Assembly (NCBI RefSeq): GCF_010747415.1
Contig: NZ_JAAGNZ010000001.1
Location: forward strand, 1,922,001 to 1,986,000
DNA length: 64,000 nucleotides
Direction of reading: 5' to 3'
Source of the DNA: Spirosoma agri
GTDB taxonomy: Bacteria > Bacteroidota > Bacteroidia > Cytophagales > Spirosomataceae
Shown: one piece after another, positions 16,768 to 27,972 of the stretch
How positions within the stretch are numbered: position 1 is the first letter of the stretch
Layout: each line of letters opens with the position of its first letter
The notes under the pieces: model-generated
Seen by the model: only the letters and a program-made list of their open reading frames with translations
Told to the model about the DNA's origin: nothing
Databases searched by the model: none
Made by a program: the position numbers and the translations under genes

Positions 16768-17442
16768 ATGCGTTTCATTGCTATTCTGATTGTACTCACC
16801 TATGCGCTTACCGGTTCACTATCACTGGCTCAGGCAGTCGAAAAGGCGATGGTTAAACAAGGGCTGGTGAATGTGCAGGAAGTCGATCCGAGCATTCTGG
16901 TCGAACTCAAGTACTCTACCACCGACAATTTTGTGGGTAAAGACGTGTACGGTGATCTTACGCGGGCCTACATGCAGCCGATGGCCGCTAAAAAACTGGC
17001 CAGTGCCAGCAAGTATCTGCAAACCAACCACCCTGATCTGCGGCTACTCGTCTATGATGCGGCCCGGCCCCGCTCGGCCCAGTGGAACCTCTGGAACGCG
17101 CTGCCCAATATGCCCGAAAACGAACGTCAAAAATACGTAGCCGATCCCCGCAAGGGTTCCATACACAATTACGGCTGCGCGGTCGATCTGACGGTAGCGA
17201 CCAAAGACGGCAAACCGCTCGATATGGGCACGAAATACGATTTTTTCGGTGAGCTGGCGTATCCATCCCGCGAAGAGGAACTGCTGAAAGCTGGTAAGCT
17301 TACGCAGGAGCAGATCAACAACCGCCATATTCTGCGTACGGCGATGCGGCAGGGCGGATTCAGTTCAATCGAATTTGAGTGGTGGCATTTCAATGCCTTA
17401 TCACGGGAGAAAGCAAAGATGGTATTCCGGATTGTCGACTAG
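16768..17442 (+). CDS. D-alanyl-D-alanine dipeptidase (VanX-type, peptidase M15D)
   Basis: After a signal peptide (MRFIAILIVLTYALTGSLSLAQA) the 224-residue protein has a complete M15D zinc dipeptidase domain. The zinc motif SIHNYGCAVDLT supplies His and Asp, and IEFEWWHFN supplies the catalytic Glu and third zinc ligand His. YDAARPRSAQW is the family's substrate-side motif. It hydrolyses D-Ala-D-Ala. No vanH or vanA partner is present, so a role in peptidoglycan turnover or nutrient use is more likely than vancomycin resistance. The ATG at 16768 was chosen because it starts the signal peptide directly. Confidence 0.9.
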   Translation: MRFIAILIVLTYALTGSLSLAQAVEKAMVKQGLVNVQEVDPSILVELKYSTTDNFVGKDVYGDLTRAYMQPMAAKKLASASKYLQTNHPDLRLLVYDAARPRSAQWNLWNALPNMPENERQKYVADPRKGSIHNYGCAVDLTVATKDGKPLDMGTKYDFFGELAYPSREEELLKAGKLTQEQINNRHILRTAMRQGGFSSIEFEWWHFNALSREKAKMVFRIVD

Positions 17443-17601
17443 TAACAAGTGTGCATTAACGTCAATTCGGTTTACTCGATGCCTGGGCTGTGTGGTTATG
17501 GCATTAAAAACAATGCGCAGAGGAGACAATTTAACAATTAGGCAAAACGGATGTAGACCGTTTGCTGTAGCTTTACAAAATTAACTAATCCAATTCTTAT
17601 C

Positions 17602-20600
17602 ATGGTTCAACGTTTACGTCAAGTAAGCCAGTTATGGCTGTGGTTGATGGTGTTGCTCTTTGCCCAGGCGGCAAGGGCGCAGCTATTAACCGACGATTTT
17701 ACGGCAACAACATTGCCTTACTCGCTTACCGCGCAGGGATGGTCTGCTCACAGTGGAGCTGGTACAAATTCCGTTCAGGCCACAGCGCCAAGCTTATCGT
17801 ATGCCGGACTTGCCACGACAGGCGGAGCGGCTGGTCTGACAGTAACTGGCGAAGATGTTAACCGTACGTTTGCGCAGCAAACGAGTGGTTCAGTTTACGC
17901 TTCGTTTCTCGTGAACGTATCATCGGCACAAACAACCGGTGATTACTTTCTTCATTTTGGTGCAACCGCCATCGGTACTGCTTTTGGGGGACGCGTATTT
18001 GTTAGGAGTACAACGGGAGGTATACAGTTTGGTGTCTCTAAAGCAACCGATACAGGTGGGCCAGTTTATAGCCCAACGGTCTACTCACTCAATACCACGT
18101 ATTTCCTCGTTCTGAAATACACCGTAGTTTCCGGAACCACCAACGATATTGCTGGTTTGTATATTGAGCCAGTCTTAAACCAACCTGAGCCTTCGACCGG
18201 ACTCAGCACGACATCAACGGCAGGCGATATTGCAAACGTTGGTTCCATCGCACTCCGTCAGGGGGGAGGAGCGTCAATAGCTCCTAATGTACGGGTTGAC
18301 TACATTCGGGTTGCGACCAACTGGGCCGATGTAACGAAGAGTTCTACGCCCGTAGCTGCTTTATCGGTTAATCCAACCACGCTCACTGGGTACGTCGCTA
18401 CACAGGGAACGGCTTCATCATCGCAATCTTACACGCTCACCGGAACTACTTTGGATGCGTCTGCCGTATCGGTTTCGGCTACGGCGGGCATCGAACTAAG
18501 TACGGACAATGCTTCCTTCGGCCCAACGCTGTCGATTATGCCTGCTTCGGGCAGTGTGTCACAGCCTGTTTATGCCCGGTTGACCAATTCAGCGGCAACG
18601 GGTCCGTTCAGCGGTACGATCACCAATACGTCAAACACGACGCTGGTCGCCAACGTAACCGTAACGGGCCAAGTCAGTGCGCCCAATACGCCCTCGCTGA
18701 CCGCTACGCCAACAGCTCTAACTGGCTTCACCGCTACACAGGGAACTGCATCTGCCGAGCGGTCCTACACACTAACAACGGCTAATTTGGCGAACGATAT
18801 CACGGTAACGGCTCCGGCAGGCGTTGAGGTAAGCACAACATCGGGAAGCGGGTTTGTATCGTCGCTGGTCATTCCAGCCGCAACGGTGTCACCTGTCGTT
18901 TACGCCCGCCTGTCTGCCGCAACGGCTGGCGTGATCAGTGGAACGATCACCAATGTATCGGCTAGCCTTACTGCTACCGTGTCGGTCAATGGAACGGTAA
19001 ACTCAAACAGTCCGTATACCCCTATTGCGATTGCGCGGGCTAACATCGGTCAGACCTACACGATCCAGGGCCGCGTTACGGTAACGAATCAGTTGGGTTC
19101 CCGCCAGATTTACATTCAGGACGAAACGGGTGGTATTGTTGTTTACGCCAGCCCATCGGGAACCGATCTGGCCTCTTTGGTACAAATCGGTGATCTGGTG
19201 CAGACGCGCGGACCAATTAGCGTCTTTAGCGGCTATACCGAGATAACGTCGCCAGCAGCTACCAGTTTCACCGTTGTTCCGGGAGCCGGAACGGTTGTGC
19301 CCACGCCTATCGCGATCACACCGGACCAACTACCAAATTATCAGGGTCAACTGGTTTCGATTGCCAACGCTAACATCAGCGGCACGGGTAATTTTGCGGG
19401 TGGAGCCAGCTACACAATTACGGCTGGTGGACAATCGGGAGTCTTACGCATCAGCGCCAATTCGCCACTGGCGGGGGCTGGTCGTCCGAGCAACCCGGTT
19501 AGCGTAACCGGTATCGCCGATCGCTTCGTTTCGGGTGCTACCACGCCGGGTACTAACGGCCTGCAATTCCAGCCCCGTATTCTGGCTGATATTCCGGGCA
19601 GTACAGCGGCTCAGGATGCAACCTGTGGTAATCCGGCCGCTTCACCGCTGGCGTTCAACAAAACGCTTGATGTAGCCGCCTGGAACATGGAATTCTTTGG
19701 TGCCGATGGCGGTACGATCAGTTGCCCGAACAATGTGACGCTCACGTACAACGACATGGGCCCCACGAATGAAGATCTGCAACAGGCAAACGGCACGACC
19801 GTCCTGAATAAGCTGAATGCAGACATTGTTGCGGTGGAAGAAATCAGCGACATCAATCGTTTTGCCGCTGCGGTAGCCGCCATCCCAGGTAGCTACAGTT
19901 ACGTTTGTTCGAATCGCTTTTCGTACTATTTTCAGGATGAATGCGATCAGGTGCCATCGGGTGGTACGGTGTTTGGCCCAACCTCACTGGCGCAGAAAGT
20001 GTGCGTCATCTACAACACGGCGACAGTAACGCCCGTACTGGCCGAGACGAAGCCCTTGCTGGATGGCATGTACAATTATCCAAGCGGTAACGGTTGGTCA
20101 TCAGGTCGCTTACCCTTCCTGTTTGTCGCGAACGTAACCATCGACGGTGTAACGAAAAAGGTTCACGTTGTCGCGATCCACGCGAAGTCAGGTAGCGCAA
20201 CCGCCGATTACAACCGCCGGAAACAGGATATCATTGATTTAAAAGCCAAGCTCGATGCAGACTACCCCAACGCCAATATTATCATGTTGGGAGACTACAA
20301 CGATAAACTAAACGGGTCAATTGCCGCGAATCAACAGTCGTCGTATGCGTCATTTGTTAACGATGCCAGCAACTACACTCCGTTGACCCTGCCACTCGAA
20401 AATCAGGGCTGTTCGACCTTCAACTCGTCGGCCAGTTTCATCGATCACATGATCGTGTCGAACGATTTGCAGCCTGCTTACATCGCTAACTCGACGTACG
20501 TGCTGCAACCGTTCAGCATTCCGAACTACGCCAACACGACCTCGGACCACAACCCGATCATCGCTCGTTTCGATCTGACCAAACTGGTTGCGGCAAATAC

Positions 20601-22020
20601 GGCCCCAACGGTGGCGAACACGATTGCTCCCCAGTCGGCTACGGTAGGGACGGGTTTTAGCTATACGATTCCGGCCAATACCTTCATCGATGCCGAGACG
20701 CCAAACGCGCTGACTTTAACGGTGAGCAGCTTACCGGCAGGCCTGAGCTTCACGGCACCGGCCACCATTTCAGGAACGCCATCAACGACGGTCGGTTCGC
20801 CCTTCACTATTACCGTGACGGCCACCGATCCGGGTAGTCTGTCGGTTAGCACCAGCTTTACATTGACGGTTAATCCAGCCGCGATCGTTACGCCAGGTAG
20901 CTTTGCCATCGCATCGGTTACGACCGTAAACTGTGCAACGGTCTCTGCTGGTGAGCGTAACCTTACGTTCAACCCAGTGTATAGCGGGGCAACAAGTTCG
21001 CCAATCGCTTTCTCCGTTGTGAATGAGCTGACGACCACGACTACCGCGGGACCGTATATGCTTCGGTTATACACGGATAACCCGGTTATTACGCTGAAGG
21101 CGGTGCAGGATGGCAATGCTGCCAGCTTCACCTACAACTGGCTGGCGGCTTGCAGCGGTACACCACCTACGAATACGGCTCCAACGGTGGCGAACACGAT
21201 TGCTCCCCAGTCGGCTACGGTAGGGACGGGTTTCAGCTATACGATTCCGGCCAATACGTTCACCGATGCCGAGACGCCAAACGGTCTGACTTTAACGGTG
21301 AGCAGCTTACCAGCAGGTTTGAGCTTCACGGCACCGGCCACCATTTCGGGAACGCCTTCAACAACGGTCGGTTCACCGTTCACCATTACCGTGACGGCGA
21401 CTGATCCCGGTAATTTGTCGGCAAGCACATCATTTACGTTAACGGTAAGCCCCGCAGGAGTGGTTACGCCGGGCGGTTTTGCTATAGCCAGTGTAAGTAC
21501 CCTCAATTGTGAGGTCGTTACCGCTGGTGAGCGTAATGTAACGTTTACACCGGTCTATACGGGTTCGACAGGTAGTCCGATCACGTTCTCGGTCATCAAC
21601 GAACGGATTCCGACAACCAATCCAGGTCCATACACCCTCCGGTTGTATACGGATAATCCAGTAATTACGCTGAAGGCCGAACAGTCAGGAACGGTGTCTA
21701 CGTTCAGCTACAACTGGCTGTCCGCTTGCAGTCCGAACACACGCGTGGGTGTTATTGAGCATAGCGAACCCCTGTCGGTGACGATATTGGGTAACCCCGT
21801 ATTGGGCGAGTCAGTGGACGTTGAGATTCGTGGCGCATCGGGCACCAAACTACAGGTACAGACGATCGACAGTCGTGGTCGTAGTGTGAGCAGCACGACG
21901 ATTGATAAGGCAGGTGTCGTTGAGCGGGCCAGTGTGAGTCTGGGTCGGTCAACGGGCATTTACTTCCTACAGGTGAGCACACCAACGCAAAAGAAGGTGT
22001 TGAAACTGGTTAAGGAGTAA
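17602..22020 (+). CDS. Large secreted multidomain nuclease with type IX secretion tail
   Basis: The 1,472-residue exported protein has these parts in order. First comes a signal peptide (1-26), then a beta-sandwich region (about 27-250). Two similar Ig-like repeats follow (about 252-470; SLTATPTALTGFTATQG type). An OB-fold lies at about 472-666 (RQIYIQDETGGIVVYA). The DNase I-like endonuclease/exonuclease/phosphatase domain lies at about 690-993, with catalytic motifs AAWNMEFFG, IVAVEEISD, VVAIHAKSG, MLGDYNDKL and TSDHNPIIA. Two long near-identical putative-Ig units follow (about 998-1380). The last 90 residues are a type IX sorting domain (GIYFLQVSTPTQKKVLKLVKE). It probably degrades extracellular DNA at the cell surface. 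Confidence 0.9.
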   Translation: MVQRLRQVSQLWLWLMVLLFAQAARAQLLTDDFTATTLPYSLTAQGWSAHSGAGTNSVQATAPSLSYAGLATTGGAAGLTVTGEDVNRTFAQQTSGSVYASFLVNVSSAQTTGDYFLHFGATAIGTAFGGRVFVRSTTGGIQFGVSKATDTGGPVYSPTVYSLNTTYFLVLKYTVVSGTTNDIAGLYIEPVLNQPEPSTGLSTTSTAGDIANVGSIALRQGGGASIAPNVRVDYIRVATNWADVTKSSTPVAALSVNPTTLTGYVATQGTASSSQSYTLTGTTLDASAVSVSATAGIELSTDNASFGPTLSIMPASGSVSQPVYARLTNSAATGPFSGTITNTSNTTLVANVTVTGQVSAPNTPSLTATPTALTGFTATQGTASAERSYTLTTANLANDITVTAPAGVEVSTTSGSGFVSSLVIPAATVSPVVYARLSAATAGVISGTITNVSASLTATVSVNGTVNSNSPYTPIAIARANIGQTYTIQGRVTVTNQLGSRQIYIQDETGGIVVYASPSGTDLASLVQIGDLVQTRGPISVFSGYTEITSPAATSFTVVPGAGTVVPTPIAITPDQLPNYQGQLVSIANANISGTGNFAGGASYTITAGGQSGVLRISANSPLAGAGRPSNPVSVTGIADRFVSGATTPGTNGLQFQPRILADIPGSTAAQDATCGNPAASPLAFNKTLDVAAWNMEFFGADGGTISCPNNVTLTYNDMGPTNEDLQQANGTTVLNKLNADIVAVEEISDINRFAAAVAAIPGSYSYVCSNRFSYYFQDECDQVPSGGTVFGPTSLAQKVCVIYNTATVTPVLAETKPLLDGMYNYPSGNGWSSGRLPFLFVANVTIDGVTKKVHVVAIHAKSGSATADYNRRKQDIIDLKAKLDADYPNANIIMLGDYNDKLNGSIAANQQSSYASFVNDASNYTPLTLPLENQGCSTFNSSASFIDHMIVSNDLQPAYIANSTYVLQPFSIPNYANTTSDHNPIIARFDLTKLVAANTAPTVANTIAPQSATVGTGFSYTIPANTFIDAETPNALTLTVSSLPAGLSFTAPATISGTPSTTVGSPFTITVTATDPGSLSVSTSFTLTVNPAAIVTPGSFAIASVTTVNCATVSAGERNLTFNPVYSGATSSPIAFSVVNELTTTTTAGPYMLRLYTDNPVITLKAVQDGNAASFTYNWLAACSGTPPTNTAPTVANTIAPQSATVGTGFSYTIPANTFTDAETPNGLTLTVSSLPAGLSFTAPATISGTPSTTVGSPFTITVTATDPGNLSASTSFTLTVSPAGVVTPGGFAIASVSTLNCEVVTAGERNVTFTPVYTGSTGSPITFSVINERIPTTNPGPYTLRLYTDNPVITLKAEQSGTVSTFSYNWLSACSPNTRVGVIEHSEPLSVTILGNPVLGESVDVEIRGASGTKLQVQTIDSRGRSVSSTTIDKAGVVERASVSLGRSTGIYFLQVSTPTQKKVLKLVKE
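20596..21740 (+). repeat. Two tandem 576-bp repeats inside the nuclease gene
   Basis: The unit starting AATACGGC(C/T)CCAACGG at 20596 recurs at 21172, exactly 576 bp (192 codons) later. The first third is almost base-identical; identity declines toward the end of the unit. Each unit encodes an Ig-like module (SATVGTGFSYTIPANTF ... TFTLTV) plus a second beta module (RLYTDNPVITLKA). Confidence 0.9.
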
Positions 22021-22092
22021 GTTCATAGTTTCCAATACGCAAAAAGGCAATCCACTGGATTGCCTTTTTGCGTATTGGAAACTATGAACTTA
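22018..22092. repeat. 75-bp near-perfect palindrome with 3-nt loop, anchored on a stop codon
   Basis: Bases 22018-22053 are the exact reverse complement of 22057-22092: a 36-bp perfect stem with loop ACT. The stem begins with the TAA stop codon of the nuclease gene. It lies between convergent genes and contains an A-run and T-run (AAAAAGGCAA / TTGCCTTTTT), so it can act as a bidirectional terminator. It is far longer than a usual terminator stem. Confidence 0.92.
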
Positions 22093-22112
22093 TGCAACTA
22101 AAAACCGGAATG

Positions 22113-24104
22113 CTAGTTGAGAAATAGCTTTACGTTAGTGCTCACACGTAATTTTCCTCCTGCTTTGTATTGTATGGATTGGCTTTTACCTGTTTCGTTG
22201 GCAGGTATGACAACATCGTGTTGAATTTCAACAAGGTCTGTGCTAGTTGGAATACGATTCGCAGACCAGGTGGTCGGATTCATCCAGGAACCTGCCTGAA
22301 CAGAGTAAATAACGGATTTTAGGCTTGTTGTAAACGGATAATTATCTGAAAAGTCCGATACGTTCGAATCGGCGCATAACGTTCGTATTCGCCACTCGTA
22401 GTTTGTTTTAGGAATAAGGTCAGGCAGGGTATAAGCTCCCATAGCCGATGTTGTAAGGCTCTGAGGCCAGGAGTCAGTACCAGCAACTCGCCACTGAATT
22501 TCGTAGGAAGTAGTACTATCAAACGGAGCCCAGTGTAGTTGAGCTGACGTTGCTGTAATATCGGTTGTTCGAATATAGGTAGAATTGGGGGGGAAGCACC
22601 ACGTACCGATTAGTACATCAGAGGAATAACTGCCGGGTATGCCTCCGCAGATACTTTGAACCTGAACCCGATAAAGGGTTGCGGTCTGCAATGGTGCAAT
22701 ATCGAAATAAGCATTACTCGTTGGCGCTCCTTCCTGCCATTCAGTACTGTTGTCGCGACGCCACCGCACCTTATATTGAGTTTCCGGACTTACGGCAGCC
22801 CATTGGACACGGGCCGACGTCGATGTTATGTAGGCCTGTGTAAAATTGACCGGGGGGGCACAAACGGTCGTGAAAGATCGGGGGCTTGAAAATGTTGAGC
22901 TATTCGTTGCCGAACAGAGTGTCATGACCTGCCACTCATAAGCCGTACCGGGAGCTAGATCGGAGAATTGAGCAAATAACAAACCATTGCTATTCATTTT
23001 TTTGTCAGGTAATGTTTGCCAGGGACTATCAGCCGGAATTTTTGTCCGCCATTGCACACGGTAACTGATACCGTACACGGCCCGCCAGTAGACTTCCGCC
23101 ACTGTGGGTTGAATCTGACCTTCCTGTAGATACTCAGGTGAGCCGCAAATAGCCGTAAATGTACGAGGAGCCGTAAATGACGATCGAACCGTCTCATCAC
23201 AAATGCGCTGAACATTCCACTCATAGGCAGTACCCGGCGTGAGGTCCGTTAACTGGTAAAAACCAGTGGTTTGTCCATTGCTCGTAGGGCTTGACGTTGG
23301 TAAGTTTTGGACCAGCGTCCAGGTTGACGTTCCAGCTGGTCGCCACTGGAGGTTGATCATCTGAGCGGAATTGACAGACCAGGCGAGCTGAATCTTACTG
23401 CCAACAGGATCAGATTCACGTGGCGAGTTTGGCACTCCACAGCTGCTGGTTGTGAAAACCCGACTAGAGCAATAATCGGATACGTTCCCGTCATTACACA
23501 GCGTTCGTAAGCGACATTCGTAGGTTGTCTCAGGTGTCAGGTTGCTGAAGGAATAGGATGTGCCTGATACCGTCAAACTATTCGGCCAGGTTGATATACC
23601 CCTAGGACGCCACTGAATTTCATAAACAGGTTCTGTTCCGTATTCTCCCCAGACCATGAGAGCCGATGTGCGGGTTACTTCGTATACCGTCACTACATCC
23701 GGGAGTGAGCAGGCTGTTGTAAATGTAATACTACCTGAATATGGAGTTGGTTGTTCATTGCAAATGGTCTGTACCTGAGCCTCATATGTAACGCCATTGG
23801 TCAAGCCAGTTAGTTTATCATAGGGATTTGGCGTAATAGGTCTGTCGATCCACGTCGCTGAACCAGAAGAACGCCAGCGAACCCGATACCGAATAGCCGT
23901 GCCTACCACTGTATTCCAGCCTAAAAAAGCCGTTGTCGATGTGCCGCCGTCACTATGCAGGTTTTGGGGAACGATGCAATCGTCTGCTGATTGAATGCTG
24001 CGCTGCTGTGTCTGTAAGGAGTCCGTCGTTACAGGTGCGGCCAGAATAGGTTGGGTGACAAGGCTGAGGAGAAAAAGAAATCTAATAATAAACGTGTAGT
24101 GCAT
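22113..24104 (-). CDS. Secreted fibronectin type III repeat protein
   Basis: The 663-residue protein has a signal peptide (MHYTFIIRFLFLLSLVTQPILA) followed by six FN3 domains of about 85-95 residues. Each shows the W...Y.VRWR core and a closing YE..V.T.C (for example YRVRWRSSGSATW ... YEAQVQTIC). Each domain ends with a Cys-containing SSR.FTT.C segment, so cysteines recur at regular spacing. The last 60 residues (SGWMNPTTW-like GSWMNPTTWSANRIPTS ... SIQYKAGGKLRVS) resemble a G8-like or parallel-beta unit; a standard type IX tail is not visible. It is probably a cell-surface adhesin. Confidence 0.82.
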   Translation of the reverse strand: MHYTFIIRFLFLLSLVTQPILAAPVTTDSLQTQQRSIQSADDCIVPQNLHSDGGTSTTAFLGWNTVVGTAIRYRVRWRSSGSATWIDRPITPNPYDKLTGLTNGVTYEAQVQTICNEQPTPYSGSITFTTACSLPDVVTVYEVTRTSALMVWGEYGTEPVYEIQWRPRGISTWPNSLTVSGTSYSFSNLTPETTYECRLRTLCNDGNVSDYCSSRVFTTSSCGVPNSPRESDPVGSKIQLAWSVNSAQMINLQWRPAGTSTWTLVQNLPTSSPTSNGQTTGFYQLTDLTPGTAYEWNVQRICDETVRSSFTAPRTFTAICGSPEYLQEGQIQPTVAEVYWRAVYGISYRVQWRTKIPADSPWQTLPDKKMNSNGLLFAQFSDLAPGTAYEWQVMTLCSATNSSTFSSPRSFTTVCAPPVNFTQAYITSTSARVQWAAVSPETQYKVRWRRDNSTEWQEGAPTSNAYFDIAPLQTATLYRVQVQSICGGIPGSYSSDVLIGTWCFPPNSTYIRTTDITATSAQLHWAPFDSTTSYEIQWRVAGTDSWPQSLTTSAMGAYTLPDLIPKTNYEWRIRTLCADSNVSDFSDNYPFTTSLKSVIYSVQAGSWMNPTTWSANRIPTSTDLVEIQHDVVIPANETGKSQSIQYKAGGKLRVSTNVKLFLN

Positions 24105-24128
24105 ATGGTCACGAGTAAAATGGAAAAC

Positions 24129-24968
24129 TTAAAACACGAGATTGTCAATCAGGCGTACATTGCCCAAATGAGCGGCCAGGCAGATCGCGGTCTGCCCCGG
24201 TGCCAACACCTCATTGACCGGCTGCATCGTATCGGCATTCACAACCTCGACGTACTCCAGCCGGAAGTTCGGATTGCCGTTAAAAAAGCCCTTCACAGCC
24301 GCCTTCGACTGGGAGGTACTCTGTCCCTCCAGCAGCAGATCATGAGCCAGTGTGAGCGCTTTAAATAGCCTTGTGGCCTGTTGTCGCTCGTCGGGCGTGA
24401 GGTTACGATTACGGGATGACATAGCTAGTCCATCAATTTCGCGAACAGTAGGGCAGCGAACCAGCTCGATAGGAAAGTTCAGGTCGCGGATCAGCCGGCG
24501 GATAACGGCTACCTGTTGCAGGTCTTTCTGCCCAAAATAAGCCCGATCGGGTTGCACGATGTTGAACAGCTTGCCAACTACAATACCAACTCCATTGAAG
24601 TGGCCCGGCCGGAAAGCACCCTCCATCTGGGTTTCTAGCTCACCGAAGTTAAGCCGGATGGCAGGCGGTTCCGGGTAGACTTCATCGACCGAAGGAGCAA
24701 AAACGACATCGCAGCCAACGGCTTCGAGCTTTTGGTAATCGTCGTCCAGTGTGCGCGGATAGCGAGCCAGATCATCGGCGTTATTGAACTGAACGGGATT
24801 GACAAATAGGCTGCTTACAACCAGATCGTTTTCTTGTTTGGCCCGTTCAACGAGTTTGGTGTGCCCTTCGTGCAGGGCACCCATCGTTGGGATGAGTCCA
24901 ATTTTGTGTGTTGAGCGAAGGGAAGACAGATGCCGGCGCAGGTCGGCAATGGTATCGAAGCGATTCAT
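24129..24968 (-). CDS. panC: Pantothenate synthetase
   Basis: The 279-residue cytoplasmic enzyme joins pantoate and beta-alanine with ATP to form pantothenate. Both nucleotidyltransferase signatures are intact: the HxGH-type PTMGALHEGHTKLVERA near residues 26-42 and the KMSKS-equivalent AMSSRNRNL. The family motifs FVNPVQFN and YFGQKDLQQVAVIRRL are also present. Length matches the family. It is divergent from the short GT5 gene at 25106, an arrangement I believe recurs in Bacteroidota. Only 24 bp separate it from the upstream end of the FN3 gene on the same strand. Confidence 0.95.
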   Translation of the reverse strand: MNRFDTIADLRRHLSSLRSTHKIGLIPTMGALHEGHTKLVERAKQENDLVVSSLFVNPVQFNNADDLARYPRTLDDDYQKLEAVGCDVVFAPSVDEVYPEPPAIRLNFGELETQMEGAFRPGHFNGVGIVVGKLFNIVQPDRAYFGQKDLQQVAVIRRLIRDLNFPIELVRCPTVREIDGLAMSSRNRNLTPDERQQATRLFKALTLAHDLLLEGQSTSQSKAAVKGFFNGNPNFRLEYVEVVNADTMQPVNEVLAPGQTAICLAAHLGNVRLIDNLVF

Positions 24969-25032
24969 AACGGTCGGCAGATTTTTCCGGCTGCAATGAT
25001 AGTTGATTGGTATCTTTTTCGGACAAAATGTA

Positions 25033-25063
25033 TTGAAATACGGGAAAAAATTGTATAATTTTG
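25033..25063 (+). promoter_or_regulatory. Bacteroidota-type promoter for the GT5 gene
   Basis: TTG at 25033-25035 and TAATTTTG at 25056-25063, with a 20-bp spacer, fit the TTG / TAnnTTTG consensus. The ATG follows 42 bp later. Confidence 0.6.
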
Positions 25064-25105
25064 CAAGTTTTTTGAGAGTCTTAACAACACACCCCGCCCG
25101 TTTTT

Positions 25106-25906
25106 ATGAGCAAATTACGCATCCTTTACGTGGCCAGTGAAATCAATCCTTTCCTGAAGACGTCCGACGTCGCTGATTTCGTCCGCAAGCTACCCCAGGC
25201 CATGCAGGAACGAGGAATGGAGATCCGGATTTTAGTGCCACGCTTCGGGCTTATCAATGAACGCAAAAATCGGTTGCACGAAGTCGTGCGGCTATCGGGT
25301 ATCAACATCGCCGTTGGTGATGAGGAAAAACCGTTGATTATTAAAGTTGCGTCAATTCCCACGGCTAAATTACAGGTCTACTTTATTGATAATGAGGATT
25401 ATTTTCAACGTAAATATGTTTTCCATGATAAGGAAAACCGGTTTTACGATGATAACGATGAGCGAGCTATCTTCTTCTGCAAAGGGGTGCTGGAGACGGT
25501 AAAAAAACTCGGCTGGGCTCCCGACATCGTTCATTGTAATGACTGGATGACCGCCCTGATTCCACTTTACCTGAAAACGACCTACAAAAACGACCCGATG
25601 TTCAAGGACACCAAGTCCGTTTTTACGGTTTATAACAATTCGTTCGATCACCGGTTTGAGGGTGACATTATTGAAAAGGCCCGTATGATGGACATCGATG
25701 ATTCGATGCTGGCCGAGTTGAAATCAGCCGATTTTGAAGGGTTTGTCCGGATTGGCTGTGCGTACGCCGATGCCGTTGTCCGGGCCGAAGAGGAGTCGAG
25801 CGAAAGCCTGAACGCGATCCTGAACGATCTGCCAGAACACAAGTTCGATGTGGATGAGGACGTAACCGAGCGTTATTTCAATCTGTATACGCAACTGGCA
25901 GGTTAA
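25106..25906 (+). CDS. Short glycogen/starch synthase-like (GT5 N-terminal domain) protein
   Basis: The 266-residue protein matches only the N-terminal GT5 domain of glycogen synthase: RILYVASEINPFLKT, FVRKLPQAMQERGMEIRILVPRF and PDIVHCNDWMTALIPLYLK. True synthases have about 480 residues and the K-T/V-G-G-L-G/A-D motif. Here the equivalent reads LKTSDVADF, lacking both glycines, and the C-terminal nucleotide-sugar domain is absent. A classic ADP-glucose transferase activity is therefore unlikely. The N-terminal fold may bind or sense sugars; this is inference. A hairpin at 25931 ends it. Confidence 0.83.
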   Translation: MSKLRILYVASEINPFLKTSDVADFVRKLPQAMQERGMEIRILVPRFGLINERKNRLHEVVRLSGINIAVGDEEKPLIIKVASIPTAKLQVYFIDNEDYFQRKYVFHDKENRFYDDNDERAIFFCKGVLETVKKLGWAPDIVHCNDWMTALIPLYLKTTYKNDPMFKDTKSVFTVYNNSFDHRFEGDIIEKARMMDIDDSMLAELKSADFEGFVRIGCAYADAVVRAEEESSESLNAILNDLPEHKFDVDEDVTERYFNLYTQLAG

Positions 25907-25930
25907 TAACCAATTTCTAAAATGAGTGAA

Positions 25931-25957
25931 CCAAAAGCCGGACATTCCGGCTTTTGG
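25931..25957 (+). terminator. Terminator hairpin after the GT5 gene
   Basis: CCAAAAGCCGG at 25931-25941 pairs perfectly with CCGGCTTTTGG at 25947-25957, with a 5-nt loop. It lies 24 bp past the stop codon. Confidence 0.7.
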
Positions 25958-26077
25958 CGTTACTTTGCTCCGATTCATTGCTCATCGACAAAAGTAGGCG
26001 TCTTCGGGTCCTGGCAACTGTCAGACCAGCGGGCCTAAAAAGGTATAGTCCTTAACTCGTAAACGAACAACCGAATT

Positions 26078-27916
<1,839 letters not shown>

Positions 27917-27934
27917 AGAATCTAATACTGGTTG

Positions 27935-27972
27935 AAAGCGCGATCAATAATCGAATTGGTCGCGCTTTTTTT
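27935..27972 (+). terminator. Intrinsic terminator after glmS
   Basis: AAAGCGCGA at 27935-27943 pairs with TCGCGCTTT at 27960-27968, followed by a run of seven T residues (27966-27972). It lies 18 bp past the glmS stop. Confidence 0.85.

Noticed and set aside
16768-17442. Vancomycin resistance gene cluster
   Set aside because: Only the VanX-type dipeptidase is present; no vanH, vanA/B ligase or vanRS pair is adjacent, and chromosomal D-Ala-D-Ala dipeptidases are common in Gram-negatives.
22018-22092. Terminal inverted repeats of a tiny transposon
   Set aside because: The arms meet at a 3-nt loop with no cargo and no copy elsewhere in the window; a palindrome or terminator explains it better.
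25958-26077. glmS ribozyme or other riboswitch upstream of glmS
   Set aside because: The 120-bp leader is short and shows no conserved ribozyme core; this ribozyme is known mainly from Gram-positive bacteria.
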